Positions 31,940 to 38,945 of a stretch of DNA of 64,000 nucleotides are shown here, in pieces (the first letter of the stretch is position 1; every line of letters starts with the position of its first letter). The DNA is from Eggerthella timonensis (GTDB lineage: Bacteria > Actinomycetota > Coriobacteriia > Coriobacteriales > Eggerthellaceae). Made by a program: the position numbers and the translations under genes. Location of the stretch: NCBI RefSeq assembly GCF_900184265.1, contig NZ_FXXA01000002.1, positions 2,466,539 through 2,530,538 of the forward strand. The letters are read 5' to 3'. The notes below the pieces were generated by a model, which did no database searches, was not told where the DNA came from, and was given only the letters and a program-made list of their open reading frames with translations.

Positions 31940-33103
31940 ATGAGGATCATCCTGTACACCGGCAAGGGCGGCGTGGGCAAGACCTGCGTGGCCGCCGCCA
32001 CGGCGCTGCATCTGGCCGAGCGCGGGCAGCGCGTGCTCGTCGCCAGCACCGACGTCGCGCACAGCCTGGGCGACGCGTTCGACCTGCCCGTCGGCAGCGC
32101 GGCGACGCCCGTGGCCGAGAACCTGCAGGCGCTCGAGATCGACCCGGCCGTCGCCGGCCGCGCCGCGTGGGGAGGCTTGCAGGGCTACCTGCGCACGCTC
32201 ATGACGAGCCACGCCGACGCCGGCATCGAAGCCGACGAGCTGCTCGTGTTCCCGGGGCTCGAGGAGCTGTTCGCGCTGCTGGCCCTGCTCGACATCGAGC
32301 GCGGGGGCGCCTACGACGTGCTCGTCGTGGACTGCGCGCCCACGGGCGAGACGCTGTCGCTGCTCAAGTACCCCGAGCGCCTCGGCGCGTTCATCGAGGA
32401 CGCGCTTCCGTTCAAGCGCAAGGCCCTCAAGCTGGGGCGGCCCGTCCTCGAGGGGCTCATGAAGATGCCGATGCCCGACGACGCGCTGTTCGACGAGGTG
32501 TCGGCGCTCGTGGACAAGCTGGAGGCGCTGCGCGCGCTGCTCGTCGACGACGAGCGCGTCAGCCTGCGCGTGGTCACCACGGCCGAGCGCATCGTGGTGC
32601 AGGAGGCGAAGCGCGCGTTCTCGTGGCTGCACCTGTACGGCTACAACGTGGACGCGGTCGTGGCCAACCGGCTGTACCCCGACGAGGCGCTGGCCGGCTA
32701 CTTCGAGCGTTGGACCGAGCTGCAGCGCGCGTCGATGCGGGAGATCGAGGAGGGGTTCTCGGGCGTGCCCGTCCTGCGCCTCATGCTCCGCCACGGCGAG
32801 CTGCGCGGCCTCGACGGGCTTCGCGAGGCAGCCGCCGAGCTCTACGACGGCGTGGATCCCGCTCTCGTGCTCGCCCGCACCGAGACGGCGAGCATCGTGC
32901 AGGCCGACGGCGCGCTCGAGCTGTCCCTCGCGGTGCCGTTCTTCGACAAGCGCGATCTCGAGCTGCACCAAGACGGCGACGCGCTCGTCGTCGCGCTCAA
33001 GAACCAGCGCCGTCGCATCGCGCTGCCGGACGAGGCCCGCGGGCTGGACGTTGCAGGGGCCCGCTACGAGGACGGGCGCCTCGTCGTGAGGTTCGAGGGG
33101 TAA
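31940..33103 (+). CDS. ArsA/Get3-type ATPase (copy 2)
   Basis: A 387-residue paralogue of the upstream ATPase with identical motif order: YTGKGGVGKTCVAAATALHLAERG, STDVAHSLGDAF, VVDCAPTGETLSLLKYPE, and a C-terminal beta domain (LELSLAVPFFDKRDLELHQDGDALVV). Family members act as homodimers or pseudodimers; adjacent single-domain copies could form a heterodimer equivalent to the two-domain E. coli ArsA. It terminates the operon. The following gene is on the other strand. Confidence 0.88.
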   Translation: MRIILYTGKGGVGKTCVAAATALHLAERGQRVLVASTDVAHSLGDAFDLPVGSAATPVAENLQALEIDPAVAGRAAWGGLQGYLRTLMTSHADAGIEADELLVFPGLEELFALLALLDIERGGAYDVLVVDCAPTGETLSLLKYPERLGAFIEDALPFKRKALKLGRPVLEGLMKMPMPDDALFDEVSALVDKLEALRALLVDDERVSLRVVTTAERIVVQEAKRAFSWLHLYGYNVDAVVANRLYPDEALAGYFERWTELQRASMREIEEGFSGVPVLRLMLRHGELRGLDGLREAAAELYDGVDPALVLARTETASIVQADGALELSLAVPFFDKRDLELHQDGDALVVALKNQRRRIALPDEARGLDVAGARYEDGRLVVRFEG

Positions 33104-33121
33104 GGCCGCGCAGCCTCGGCG

Positions 33122-33595
33122 CTACAACCCCGCCGCCACCGCTCCCACCGCGCCAACCACGGCCAGCACGGCCACGACGAAGACGATGGTGGCGGCGTGC
33201 AGGTGGTCGAGGCTCGACCGGCGCGGGGCGGCGCCTTTCGACGAGGGCTGCTCGTCGTCCGGACGCTGCACGATGAAAAACCAGACCAGGACCACGACGA
33301 GCGCGACGAACGCCACGTTGTTCGCCATCGATGCGGCCGACACGACCCCTGCGCTGCGGGCGAGCTCGCCGGCCAGGAACACGACGAGCGTGGCCATGAG
33401 CGTGCCGGCCGCCATGAGCACCACGGCCATGTGCCTGCCGAGCGCGCGGCAGGCCTCGTCGCGCCCGGGATCCGCGGCGGCGGACCCCGCCAGCAGCACG
33501 AGCCAGCGCCCGCGCCAGAACATGGTTGCGAGCAGCGCGAACGCGACGAGTGCGACGCCGGAGGCCGCGATGGCGGCGATGACGGCTCCTTCCAT
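33122..33595 (-). CDS. Small membrane protein, family unknown (paralogue group, member 3)
   Basis: A 157-residue protein with four transmembrane helices: VIAAIAASGVALVAFALLATMF, MAVVLMAAGTLMATLVVFLAG, MANNVAFVALVVVLVWFFIVQ and AATIVFVVAVLAVVGAVGAVAAGL. The motif FWRGRWLVLLAG after helix 1 corresponds to the NGRWLFLIA of the 28.7 kb protein. It lies 21 bases downstream of menA on the same strand and is probably co-transcribed with it. Confidence 0.75.
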   Translation of the reverse strand: MEGAVIAAIAASGVALVAFALLATMFWRGRWLVLLAGSAAADPGRDEACRALGRHMAVVLMAAGTLMATLVVFLAGELARSAGVVSAASMANNVAFVALVVVLVWFFIVQRPDDEQPSSKGAAPRRSSLDHLHAATIVFVVAVLAVVGAVGAVAAGL

Positions 33596-33616
33596 GGTGA
33601 TCAGCCCCTCCCTCGC

Positions 33617-34549
33617 CTACGCCGTCAGCGTGACGGCGCTCGCCAGGATGGCCGCCGCGTAGAACGCGCCGAGCGCGATGTTCACGCTGCACACCTGCGC
33701 CATGGCGCCGATGCGGGCCGCCGGGGCCAGCGGATTCCCCAAAAGCGCCTTGAGCAGGGGATAGGAGGCCAGCAGCATGAACGGCATCACCACGAGCCCG
33801 TTCGTGAAGAACACGGCCACGAGCGCGACGATGGCGACCACCCACGCGTACACGACGCCGTGGTAGAGCGCCCGCGCCCGCTCGCGACCCAGCAGCACCG
33901 ACAGCGTGCGGCGGCCCGACTCCACGTCCTTCTCCACGTCGCACGTGTTGTTCGTGAACATGATGAGGCCCACGCCGAGGATGGTGGGCACGGCCCACAA
34001 CAGCGCGCGGAGGTCGAAGATGCCCGTGAGCGCCTGATAGCTTGCCAGCGGGATGAGGCCGCCCATCACGAACCCGCTGACGAGCTCGCCGATGGGCAGG
34101 TAGGAGATGGGCGTCTTGCCCGCCGAGTACAGCACCACGATGACGGCGCCAACGGCGCCCAGCGCGAGCGGGATCCATCCGGCGATCCAGATCACGTACG
34201 CGCCCAGCAGGAACGCCGCCGCGAGGAACCCGATCGCCAGCGCGAGCGCCGCGCGCGGGTTCACGTTGTTGTACACGAGCACGGCGTCGGTGGGATCCAC
34301 GTTGTCGTCGGCCGAGTCGGCTCCCTTCACGTAATCGTAGTAGTCGTTGAACGTGTTGACGGCCGCCTGCATGAGCACGCAGATGACCAGCAGCACGCAC
34401 GCCATGGTCGCCGACACCGCCGGCGCGGTGACGGCCGCGGCCGCGACGGCCGCGAGCACGGGCAGGATGGCGGCCGGCCAGGTGTGCGGCGCCGCCAGCT
34501 GCATGGCCATGCGGGGGGTCAGTCTTCCGTACGCGACGGGTGCGCTCAT
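33617..34549 (-). CDS. menA: 1,4-dihydroxy-2-naphthoate polyprenyltransferase (menaquinone biosynthesis)
   Basis: A 310-residue UbiA-superfamily membrane enzyme that attaches the polyprenyl tail to dihydroxynaphthoate. The first Asp-rich motif is NTFNDYYDYVKGADS and the second is TNNTCDVEKDVESGRRTL; both bind the prenyl diphosphate via Mg. Nine hydrophobic helices are visible. The start ATG overlaps the stop of the upstream hydrolase gene (ATGA). Menaquinone would serve the molybdoenzyme respiration suggested at 20-25 kb. Confidence 0.9.
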   Translation of the reverse strand: MSAPVAYGRLTPRMAMQLAAPHTWPAAILPVLAAVAAAAVTAPAVSATMACVLLVICVLMQAAVNTFNDYYDYVKGADSADDNVDPTDAVLVYNNVNPRAALALAIGFLAAAFLLGAYVIWIAGWIPLALGAVGAVIVVLYSAGKTPISYLPIGELVSGFVMGGLIPLASYQALTGIFDLRALLWAVPTILGVGLIMFTNNTCDVEKDVESGRRTLSVLLGRERARALYHGVVYAWVVAIVALVAVFFTNGLVVMPFMLLASYPLLKALLGNPLAPAARIGAMAQVCSVNIALGAFYAAAILASAVTLTA

Positions 34550-35718
34550 GCTTCGGTTCCTTTCTCGGGGTCGTACGTCTCGCGTCGGCGCGGCAGCCAG
34601 GTGGGCGGGGCGGGTTTGAAGCGCTTGACGGTCTCGGCTTTCAGGATGCCGCCGAGCGAGCCGAGCGTCTGCCAGATGAAGCTCTTCGTCTCGGCGTCCA
34701 GCTTCGAGCGCGCGCCCAGCATGCGCCGCGTGTTCGCGAACAGCTTCTCTTGGAACTCGCTCCACGTGCCCGCCTCGGTTGCGGCGAACAGGTCGTATAT
34801 GGTGTCGATGAACCGCTCTCGCTCGACGGGCGACTTGCTGCGCAGCCATGCGTCGAGCGCCTCGTCGAAGAACACCGCCGAAGGGTTGAGCGCGTCCTGG
34901 TACACGAAGTCGTCGCCCTCGGTCTGCCAGGTGAACGGCTCGTGCTGGAACACCGACATGGCCGATGACCGCACCACGCGGTAGTCGGCGCGCCGCTCGA
35001 GGATCATGCCGAACGCCGAGGACTCGGGCACGGTCTTGTGCAAGAGGCGGCAGAACCGCTCGTCGTCGATGCGCGGCGAGGGGTCGTCCAGAAACGAGGG
35101 GCCGTCGTGGTTGAACACGCCCCGCAGACGGTCGAAGGCGCGGTCGTCGGCCACGAGCGCCGCGTACTCGGCGAGGTTGCCGCCTTTGGAGTGGCCGCCC
35201 ACGACGAGGGGGCAGGGCAGGGCCGACGCCACGCCCGACAGGTAGGCCGCCGCGGTGCACTGGGAGGGGATCACCTCCTTGAAGCAGAGGTTGAAATCCT
35301 CCTTCCAGCCGGCGAAGCTGCCGTCGGTGCCCCGGAACGCGAGGTAGGCCGTCTGGCCGTCGGCATCGGGGAAGGTGAGCGTGACCGCCGAGAACTGCTT
35401 CTCCACCGCGTCGGAGCGCTCGTTGGCGTAGAACGAGGCGCGCACGTCGCGCATGCGGCGGCTTGCCGACAGGACGTGCAGGAACGCCTCGGTGTCCTTC
35501 GCGTCCTCCATCCAGCTGTGCGCCGTGAGCGCGCTCCAGTCGGACAGCATCACCACGTCGTGCAGCAGCGCTCCCGCGCCCGAGGCGAGGTCGATGCCGG
35601 GCGCCGCTTCGTAGTTGAAGTACGCGAGCGTCGCGAACACGAGCGAGTCCACGGGGTTAAACGGTGATTCCGCGAAGGTGCGCTGCTCTTCGGCCATATA
35701 CGTTACGATATTCCTCAT
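34546..35718 (-). CDS. Mbeg1-like (DUF2974) alpha/beta hydrolase, lipase-like
   Basis: A 390-residue cytoplasmic protein. The nucleophile elbow is GGHSKGGNLAEYAA (GHSKG). A lipase-3-like substrate region TAYLAFRGTDGSFAGWKEDFNL lies upstream, and NHDGPSF follows. There is no signal peptide. The DUF2974 family is widespread in Firmicutes and Actinobacteria, with no settled function. The ATG at 35718 is selected; one at 35697 is also possible. Its stop overlaps the menA start, so the pair is translationally coupled, perhaps for lipid or quinone metabolism. Confidence 0.85.
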   Translation of the reverse strand: MRNIVTYMAEEQRTFAESPFNPVDSLVFATLAYFNYEAAPGIDLASGAGALLHDVVMLSDWSALTAHSWMEDAKDTEAFLHVLSASRRMRDVRASFYANERSDAVEKQFSAVTLTFPDADGQTAYLAFRGTDGSFAGWKEDFNLCFKEVIPSQCTAAAYLSGVASALPCPLVVGGHSKGGNLAEYAALVADDRAFDRLRGVFNHDGPSFLDDPSPRIDDERFCRLLHKTVPESSAFGMILERRADYRVVRSSAMSVFQHEPFTWQTEGDDFVYQDALNPSAVFFDEALDAWLRSKSPVERERFIDTIYDLFAATEAGTWSEFQEKLFANTRRMLGARSKLDAETKSFIWQTLGSLGGILKAETVKRFKPAPPTWLPRRRETYDPEKGTEA

Positions 35719-35759
35719 GCGACCATTGTAGCCGATTGCAAAGGACGGACAGCCGAACC

Positions 35760-36209
35760 ATGCGGGTTTGCACGCCAATCACCATACGCTATGCCGAGAC
35801 GGACATGATGGGCGTCGTCTATCATGCCAACTACCTGCTGTACTTCGAGGATGCGCGCACGCGGTTCCTCGAGGCCATCGGGTTTCCCTACGACCACATC
35901 GAGCAGGCGGGCTATATGTCGCCCGTCACTCACTTCGAATGCGACTACGGCGCGCCGCTGCGCTACGGCGACACGGCCGTCGTGCGCACGCGCATCGTGG
36001 AGTCGCGCCCGGTGAAGACCGTGTACGCCTACGAGGTGTTCCGCGAGGGCCAGGACCTCGACAAGGAGAAGCCGTGCTGCACGGGCCGCAGCACCCACTG
36101 CCTCGTGGACGCCGCCACCTTCAAGCCCGTCAGCCTGAAGCGCGCGATGCCTCAGCTGTACGAGCGCTACCTCGAGGTGCTCGAGCCGGAAGAAGGGAAG
36201 GGCCGATGA
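35760..36209 (+). CDS. YbgC/FadM-type acyl-CoA thioesterase (hotdog fold)
   Basis: A 149-residue hotdog thioesterase. The catalytic signature is TIRYAETDMMGVVYHANYLLYFEDARTRFL, with Asp in the YAETDMMGVVYH motif of the 4-hydroxybenzoyl-CoA thioesterase group. It hydrolyses acyl-CoA esters; the aryl-CoA chemistry elsewhere in the window makes an aryl substrate thinkable but unproven. The ATG at 35760 is the first in frame with homologues. It is divergent from the hydrolase gene, and its stop overlaps the phosphatase gene (ATGA). Confidence 0.88.
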   Translation: MRVCTPITIRYAETDMMGVVYHANYLLYFEDARTRFLEAIGFPYDHIEQAGYMSPVTHFECDYGAPLRYGDTAVVRTRIVESRPVKTVYAYEVFREGQDLDKEKPCCTGRSTHCLVDAATFKPVSLKRAMPQLYERYLEVLEPEEGKGR

Positions 36210-36682
36210 GCGCGCCGTTCCGCATCCTGTTCGTGTGCCACGGCAACATCTGCCGCTCCACGATGGCCGAGTTCGTCATGAAGGACCTCGTGGCGCGCCA
36301 CGGCCTGTCCGACCGCTTCGTTATCGCCTCCGCGGCCACGCACGACGACGAGATCGGCAGCCCCGTTCACCACGGCACGCGCGCCGTGCTCGAGGCGCAG
36401 GGCATCGACTGCTCGGGCAAGACCGCCCGCCGCCTGCGCCGCGCCGACGCCGAGGAATGGGACCTGTTCGTGGGCATGGACGAGGCGAACATGCGCGACA
36501 TGCGCCGCCAGCTGGGGCGCGAGGCCGAGGACCGCTGCTTCAAGCTGCTGGAGTTCGCCGACTCCGATCGCGACGTGGCCGACCCGTGGTACACGGGCGA
36601 CTTCGACGCCACCTACGATGACGTGATCGCCGGCTGCACGGGGCTGCTCGCGCGGCTGGCACCGGGCGCGAAGCGGCCGTAG
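36206..36682 (+). CDS. Low-molecular-weight protein tyrosine phosphatase
   Basis: A 158-residue enzyme with the P-loop FVCHGNICRSTMAE (CX5R: Cys to Arg-Ser) near the N-terminus and the general acid Asp in VADPWYTGDF, both at standard spacing. Such enzymes dephosphorylate tyrosine kinases of capsule systems or other proteins. It overlaps the thioesterase gene and is followed 10 bases later by a PAP2 phosphatase. Confidence 0.93.
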   Translation: MSAPFRILFVCHGNICRSTMAEFVMKDLVARHGLSDRFVIASAATHDDEIGSPVHHGTRAVLEAQGIDCSGKTARRLRRADAEEWDLFVGMDEANMRDMRRQLGREAEDRCFKLLEFADSDRDVADPWYTGDFDATYDDVIAGCTGLLARLAPGAKRP

Positions 36683-36692
36683 GGGCGGCTGC

Positions 36693-37229
36693 GTGGACAT
36701 CGCCATCCTCGACGCCATCCAGGAGCACCTGCGCACGCCGTTACTCGACCAGGTCATGCTGCTGGCCACGCACCTGGGCGACCTCGCCCTCGTGTGGCTG
36801 ATCGCGGCCGCCGTGCTCATCGCGCAGCCGCGGCACCGCCGCTACGGCATCGCCGTGCTCGCGGCCGTCGTCGTCACGGCCGCCCTCGGCATGTTCGTGC
36901 TGAAGCCCCTGTTCGGCCGCGCGCGGCCGTTCGTCGCCTACGAGTTCGCGGGGCTCCTCATCCCGCCGCCGTCGGGCGACTCGTTCCCCTCGAACCACTC
37001 GATGGTGTCGTTCGCCGCGGCGGCGGCGCTGTGCTGCCTGCCCGGCAAGGGCAGGGCGGTGCTGGCGCTCAAGGTGTCGGCCGTCGCCGTGGCGTGCCTC
37101 ATCGCGTTCTCGCGCATCTACCTGTACGTGCACTACCCCTCCGACATCGTCGCGGGCGCCCTCATCGGCATCGCGGTGGGCGTGGCCTCGGTCCAGGTCG
37201 TGAGGAAGGCGTGGCCCGAGCGCGCATGA
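36693..37229 (+). CDS. PAP2-family membrane phosphatase
   Basis: A 178-residue protein with six helices. All three PAP2 motifs are visible: KPLFGRARP, FPSNHSM and SRIYLYVHYPSDIVAG, giving the catalytic His and Asp. Likely substrates are undecaprenyl pyrophosphate or phosphatidic/phosphatidylglycerol phosphate. The GTG start at 36693 is the only one before motif 1 that leaves the first helix intact. It is in an apparent operon with the thioesterase and tyrosine phosphatase. Confidence 0.9.
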   Translation: MDIAILDAIQEHLRTPLLDQVMLLATHLGDLALVWLIAAAVLIAQPRHRRYGIAVLAAVVVTAALGMFVLKPLFGRARPFVAYEFAGLLIPPPSGDSFPSNHSMVSFAAAAALCCLPGKGRAVLALKVSAVAVACLIAFSRIYLYVHYPSDIVAGALIGIAVGVASVQVVRKAWPERA

Positions 37230-37295
37230 GCGCCCTGCGCTCGGGACCGCGATCCGCCGCACGGCGTTGCGCTCGGGATGGCAGGGCGGGCCGCA

Positions 37296-37304
37296 TGCTA
37301 TACT
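37296..37304 (+). promoter_or_regulatory. Extended -10 promoter
   Basis: TGCTATACT combines a TG extension with the -10 TATACT (37299-37304). No -35 is needed or seen. It lies 40 bases before the chosen start of the membrane gene at 37344. Confidence 0.55.
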
Positions 37305-37343
37305 GGGCCTATGCGGAACCGATCCTTCGAGGAGGCGGTCGAC

Positions 37344-37964
37344 ATGGGCGGAGGATACGCTGCGCAATGGGTCGCGGTGGCGATCGTCGCGCTCGTCCTG
37401 GTCGGCGGGAGCGCGCTCTCACGCTGGGTGGAAGGATGGGGCGTGCGCGCCGCAGGCCCCTACGGCCGCCTCGTCGGGGTGCGCGTGGTGGCGGGCAAGC
37501 CCGCGCCGCGGCGCGGAATGCTGTTCGCGCGCTGCCTGCTCGTGTCCGAGGCGATCGCCGGCGCGCTCGTGGCGGCCGAGGCGGTGATGGCTTCCGCTCC
37601 CGTGTCCACGCCGGCCGTGACCGGCATCGCCCTCGTCGGCATGTTCGCCGCCATGGCGGCCGCGCTGCCGGCCGTGGGGCTGCGCCAGGCGATCCTGTAC
37701 GGGTTCGCCGGATACGTGCTGTTCGGGGTGCTGATGCTTCTCCCCGTCGCCGCGCTCGACCACGCCTTCGGCCTGAGCGGCCCCGCGCTGTTCGCGTTCG
37801 TGAACCTCCTGCCCGTGGCGGGAGCGGCGCTCGGGATAGCGCTCTCGCCGCGCCGGCTGCGCTTCGAGCGCGCGTTCGAGGACGGCCACGTCGACCGCAT
37901 CTGGGTATCCGCCCGCTCGCGCTCGTTCGAGCCTCTGCGCGAGCTCGCCGCCCCGAGCGCCTAG
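37344..37964 (+). CDS. Hypothetical membrane protein
   Basis: A 206-residue protein that I cannot place in a family. It has five or six hydrophobic segments: WVAVAIVALVLVGGSAL, LVSEAIAGALVAAEAVM, VTGIALVGMFAAMAAALPAVGL, AILYGFAGYVLFGVLMLLPVA and ALFAFVNLLPVAGAALGIAL. The C-terminal tail is basic. The ATG at 37344 is preferred because GAGGAGG lies 8 bases upstream. It ends in a CTAG shared with the convergent ku gene. Confidence 0.65.
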   Translation: MGGGYAAQWVAVAIVALVLVGGSALSRWVEGWGVRAAGPYGRLVGVRVVAGKPAPRRGMLFARCLLVSEAIAGALVAAEAVMASAPVSTPAVTGIALVGMFAAMAAALPAVGLRQAILYGFAGYVLFGVLMLLPVAALDHAFGLSGPALFAFVNLLPVAGAALGIALSPRRLRFERAFEDGHVDRIWVSARSRSFEPLRELAAPSA

Positions 37965-38791
37965 GCCGACGCCCGCTTGCGCGCGGGCTTCTTCGCCGGC
38001 GGCTCCTTCTTCGGCTCCGCGCCCTCGGCTTTCCCCTCGCGCGCCTTGAGGCTGGCCGACAGGGCGTCCATGAGGTTGATGATGTTCGACGGCTGGGCCT
38101 GCTGGTTCTCCGCCACGATCTGCTTGCCGGCGATCTTGTCCTGGATGAGCTGCATGAGCTTCTCCTGGTACGTGTTGCGGAAACGGCCCGGATCGAACGG
38201 CGCGGTCATGCTCTCCACGAGCTGCTTCGCCATGGACAGCTCCTCGTCGGCCACGTCGGGGTGCGCGAGGGTCTTCGGCACGTCCTTGACCTCGCTTTGG
38301 TAGTGCAGCGTCATCATGACGAGGTCGTCGTCGTGGGGGATGAGCGCGATGGGCGTTTCCGAGTTCCCGAGCACCGTCGTGCCGATGGCGATCTTGCCTT
38401 CGTCCACCATGGCGCGGCGCAAGAGCTCGAGCGCCTTCTCGCCGCCGGGCTGGGCCACCACCTGGTAGGGCTTCTCGAAGTAGAGGGGAGGCACTTCGTC
38501 GATGTCGGAGAACTGGACGATCTTCATCGCGCGGTCGGCGTCGGTCTTGATGGCGTCGAGCTCGGCGTCGTCGACCACCACGTACTTGCCCTTCTCGTAC
38601 TGGTAGCCCTTCACGATGTCGTCGGGTTCAAGCTCTCGTTTACAGTCGGGGCACGTCTTCACGTAGCGCACCCGCTTCATGCTATCTTTTGCAAGTTGGT
38701 TGAACCGCACGGCGTCGTCCTGCGTCGCCGTGAACAGCTCCACCGGGATGTATACGAGACCGAACGCGATTGCGCCTTTTCGACCGGCCAT
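37961..38791 (-). CDS. ku: Ku homodimer protein (non-homologous end joining)
   Basis: A 276-residue bacterial Ku. It begins GRKGAIAFGLVYIPVELFTA, the family N-terminus, and contains CPDCKRELEPDDIVKGYQYEKGKYVVV with the Cys pair, then the central beta-barrel region. The Lys-rich C-terminus (PKKEPPAKKPARKRASA) may add DNA binding. Ku threads onto broken DNA ends and recruits ligase D; no ligD lies in this window. The start at 38791 is supported by AAGGAGCAGGTC; a longer upstream frame has no ribosome site. It is convergent with the preceding gene. Confidence 0.95.
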   Translation of the reverse strand: MAGRKGAIAFGLVYIPVELFTATQDDAVRFNQLAKDSMKRVRYVKTCPDCKRELEPDDIVKGYQYEKGKYVVVDDAELDAIKTDADRAMKIVQFSDIDEVPPLYFEKPYQVVAQPGGEKALELLRRAMVDEGKIAIGTTVLGNSETPIALIPHDDDLVMMTLHYQSEVKDVPKTLAHPDVADEELSMAKQLVESMTAPFDPGRFRNTYQEKLMQLIQDKIAGKQIVAENQQAQPSNIINLMDALSASLKAREGKAEGAEPKKEPPAKKPARKRASA

Positions 38792-38945
38792 GACCTGCTC
38801 CTTCCTCGCGGATACCTCACGGCATCGTAGCGCGCCGCCCGCTTCGGGCGGATGCGCGGGCGCCGTTCGGAGGCGAACTGCAACGGCGGCGTTTTCAGGC
38901 GGGCAATCCAGCGGGAAACGCAGGGAAGCGGAGAAAGGAGCGGGC

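Noticed and set aside
30497-33103. Arsenite export operon
   Set aside because: No arsB, arsC, arsR or arsD-like genes, and the metal-binding cysteine pattern of ArsA is not evident.
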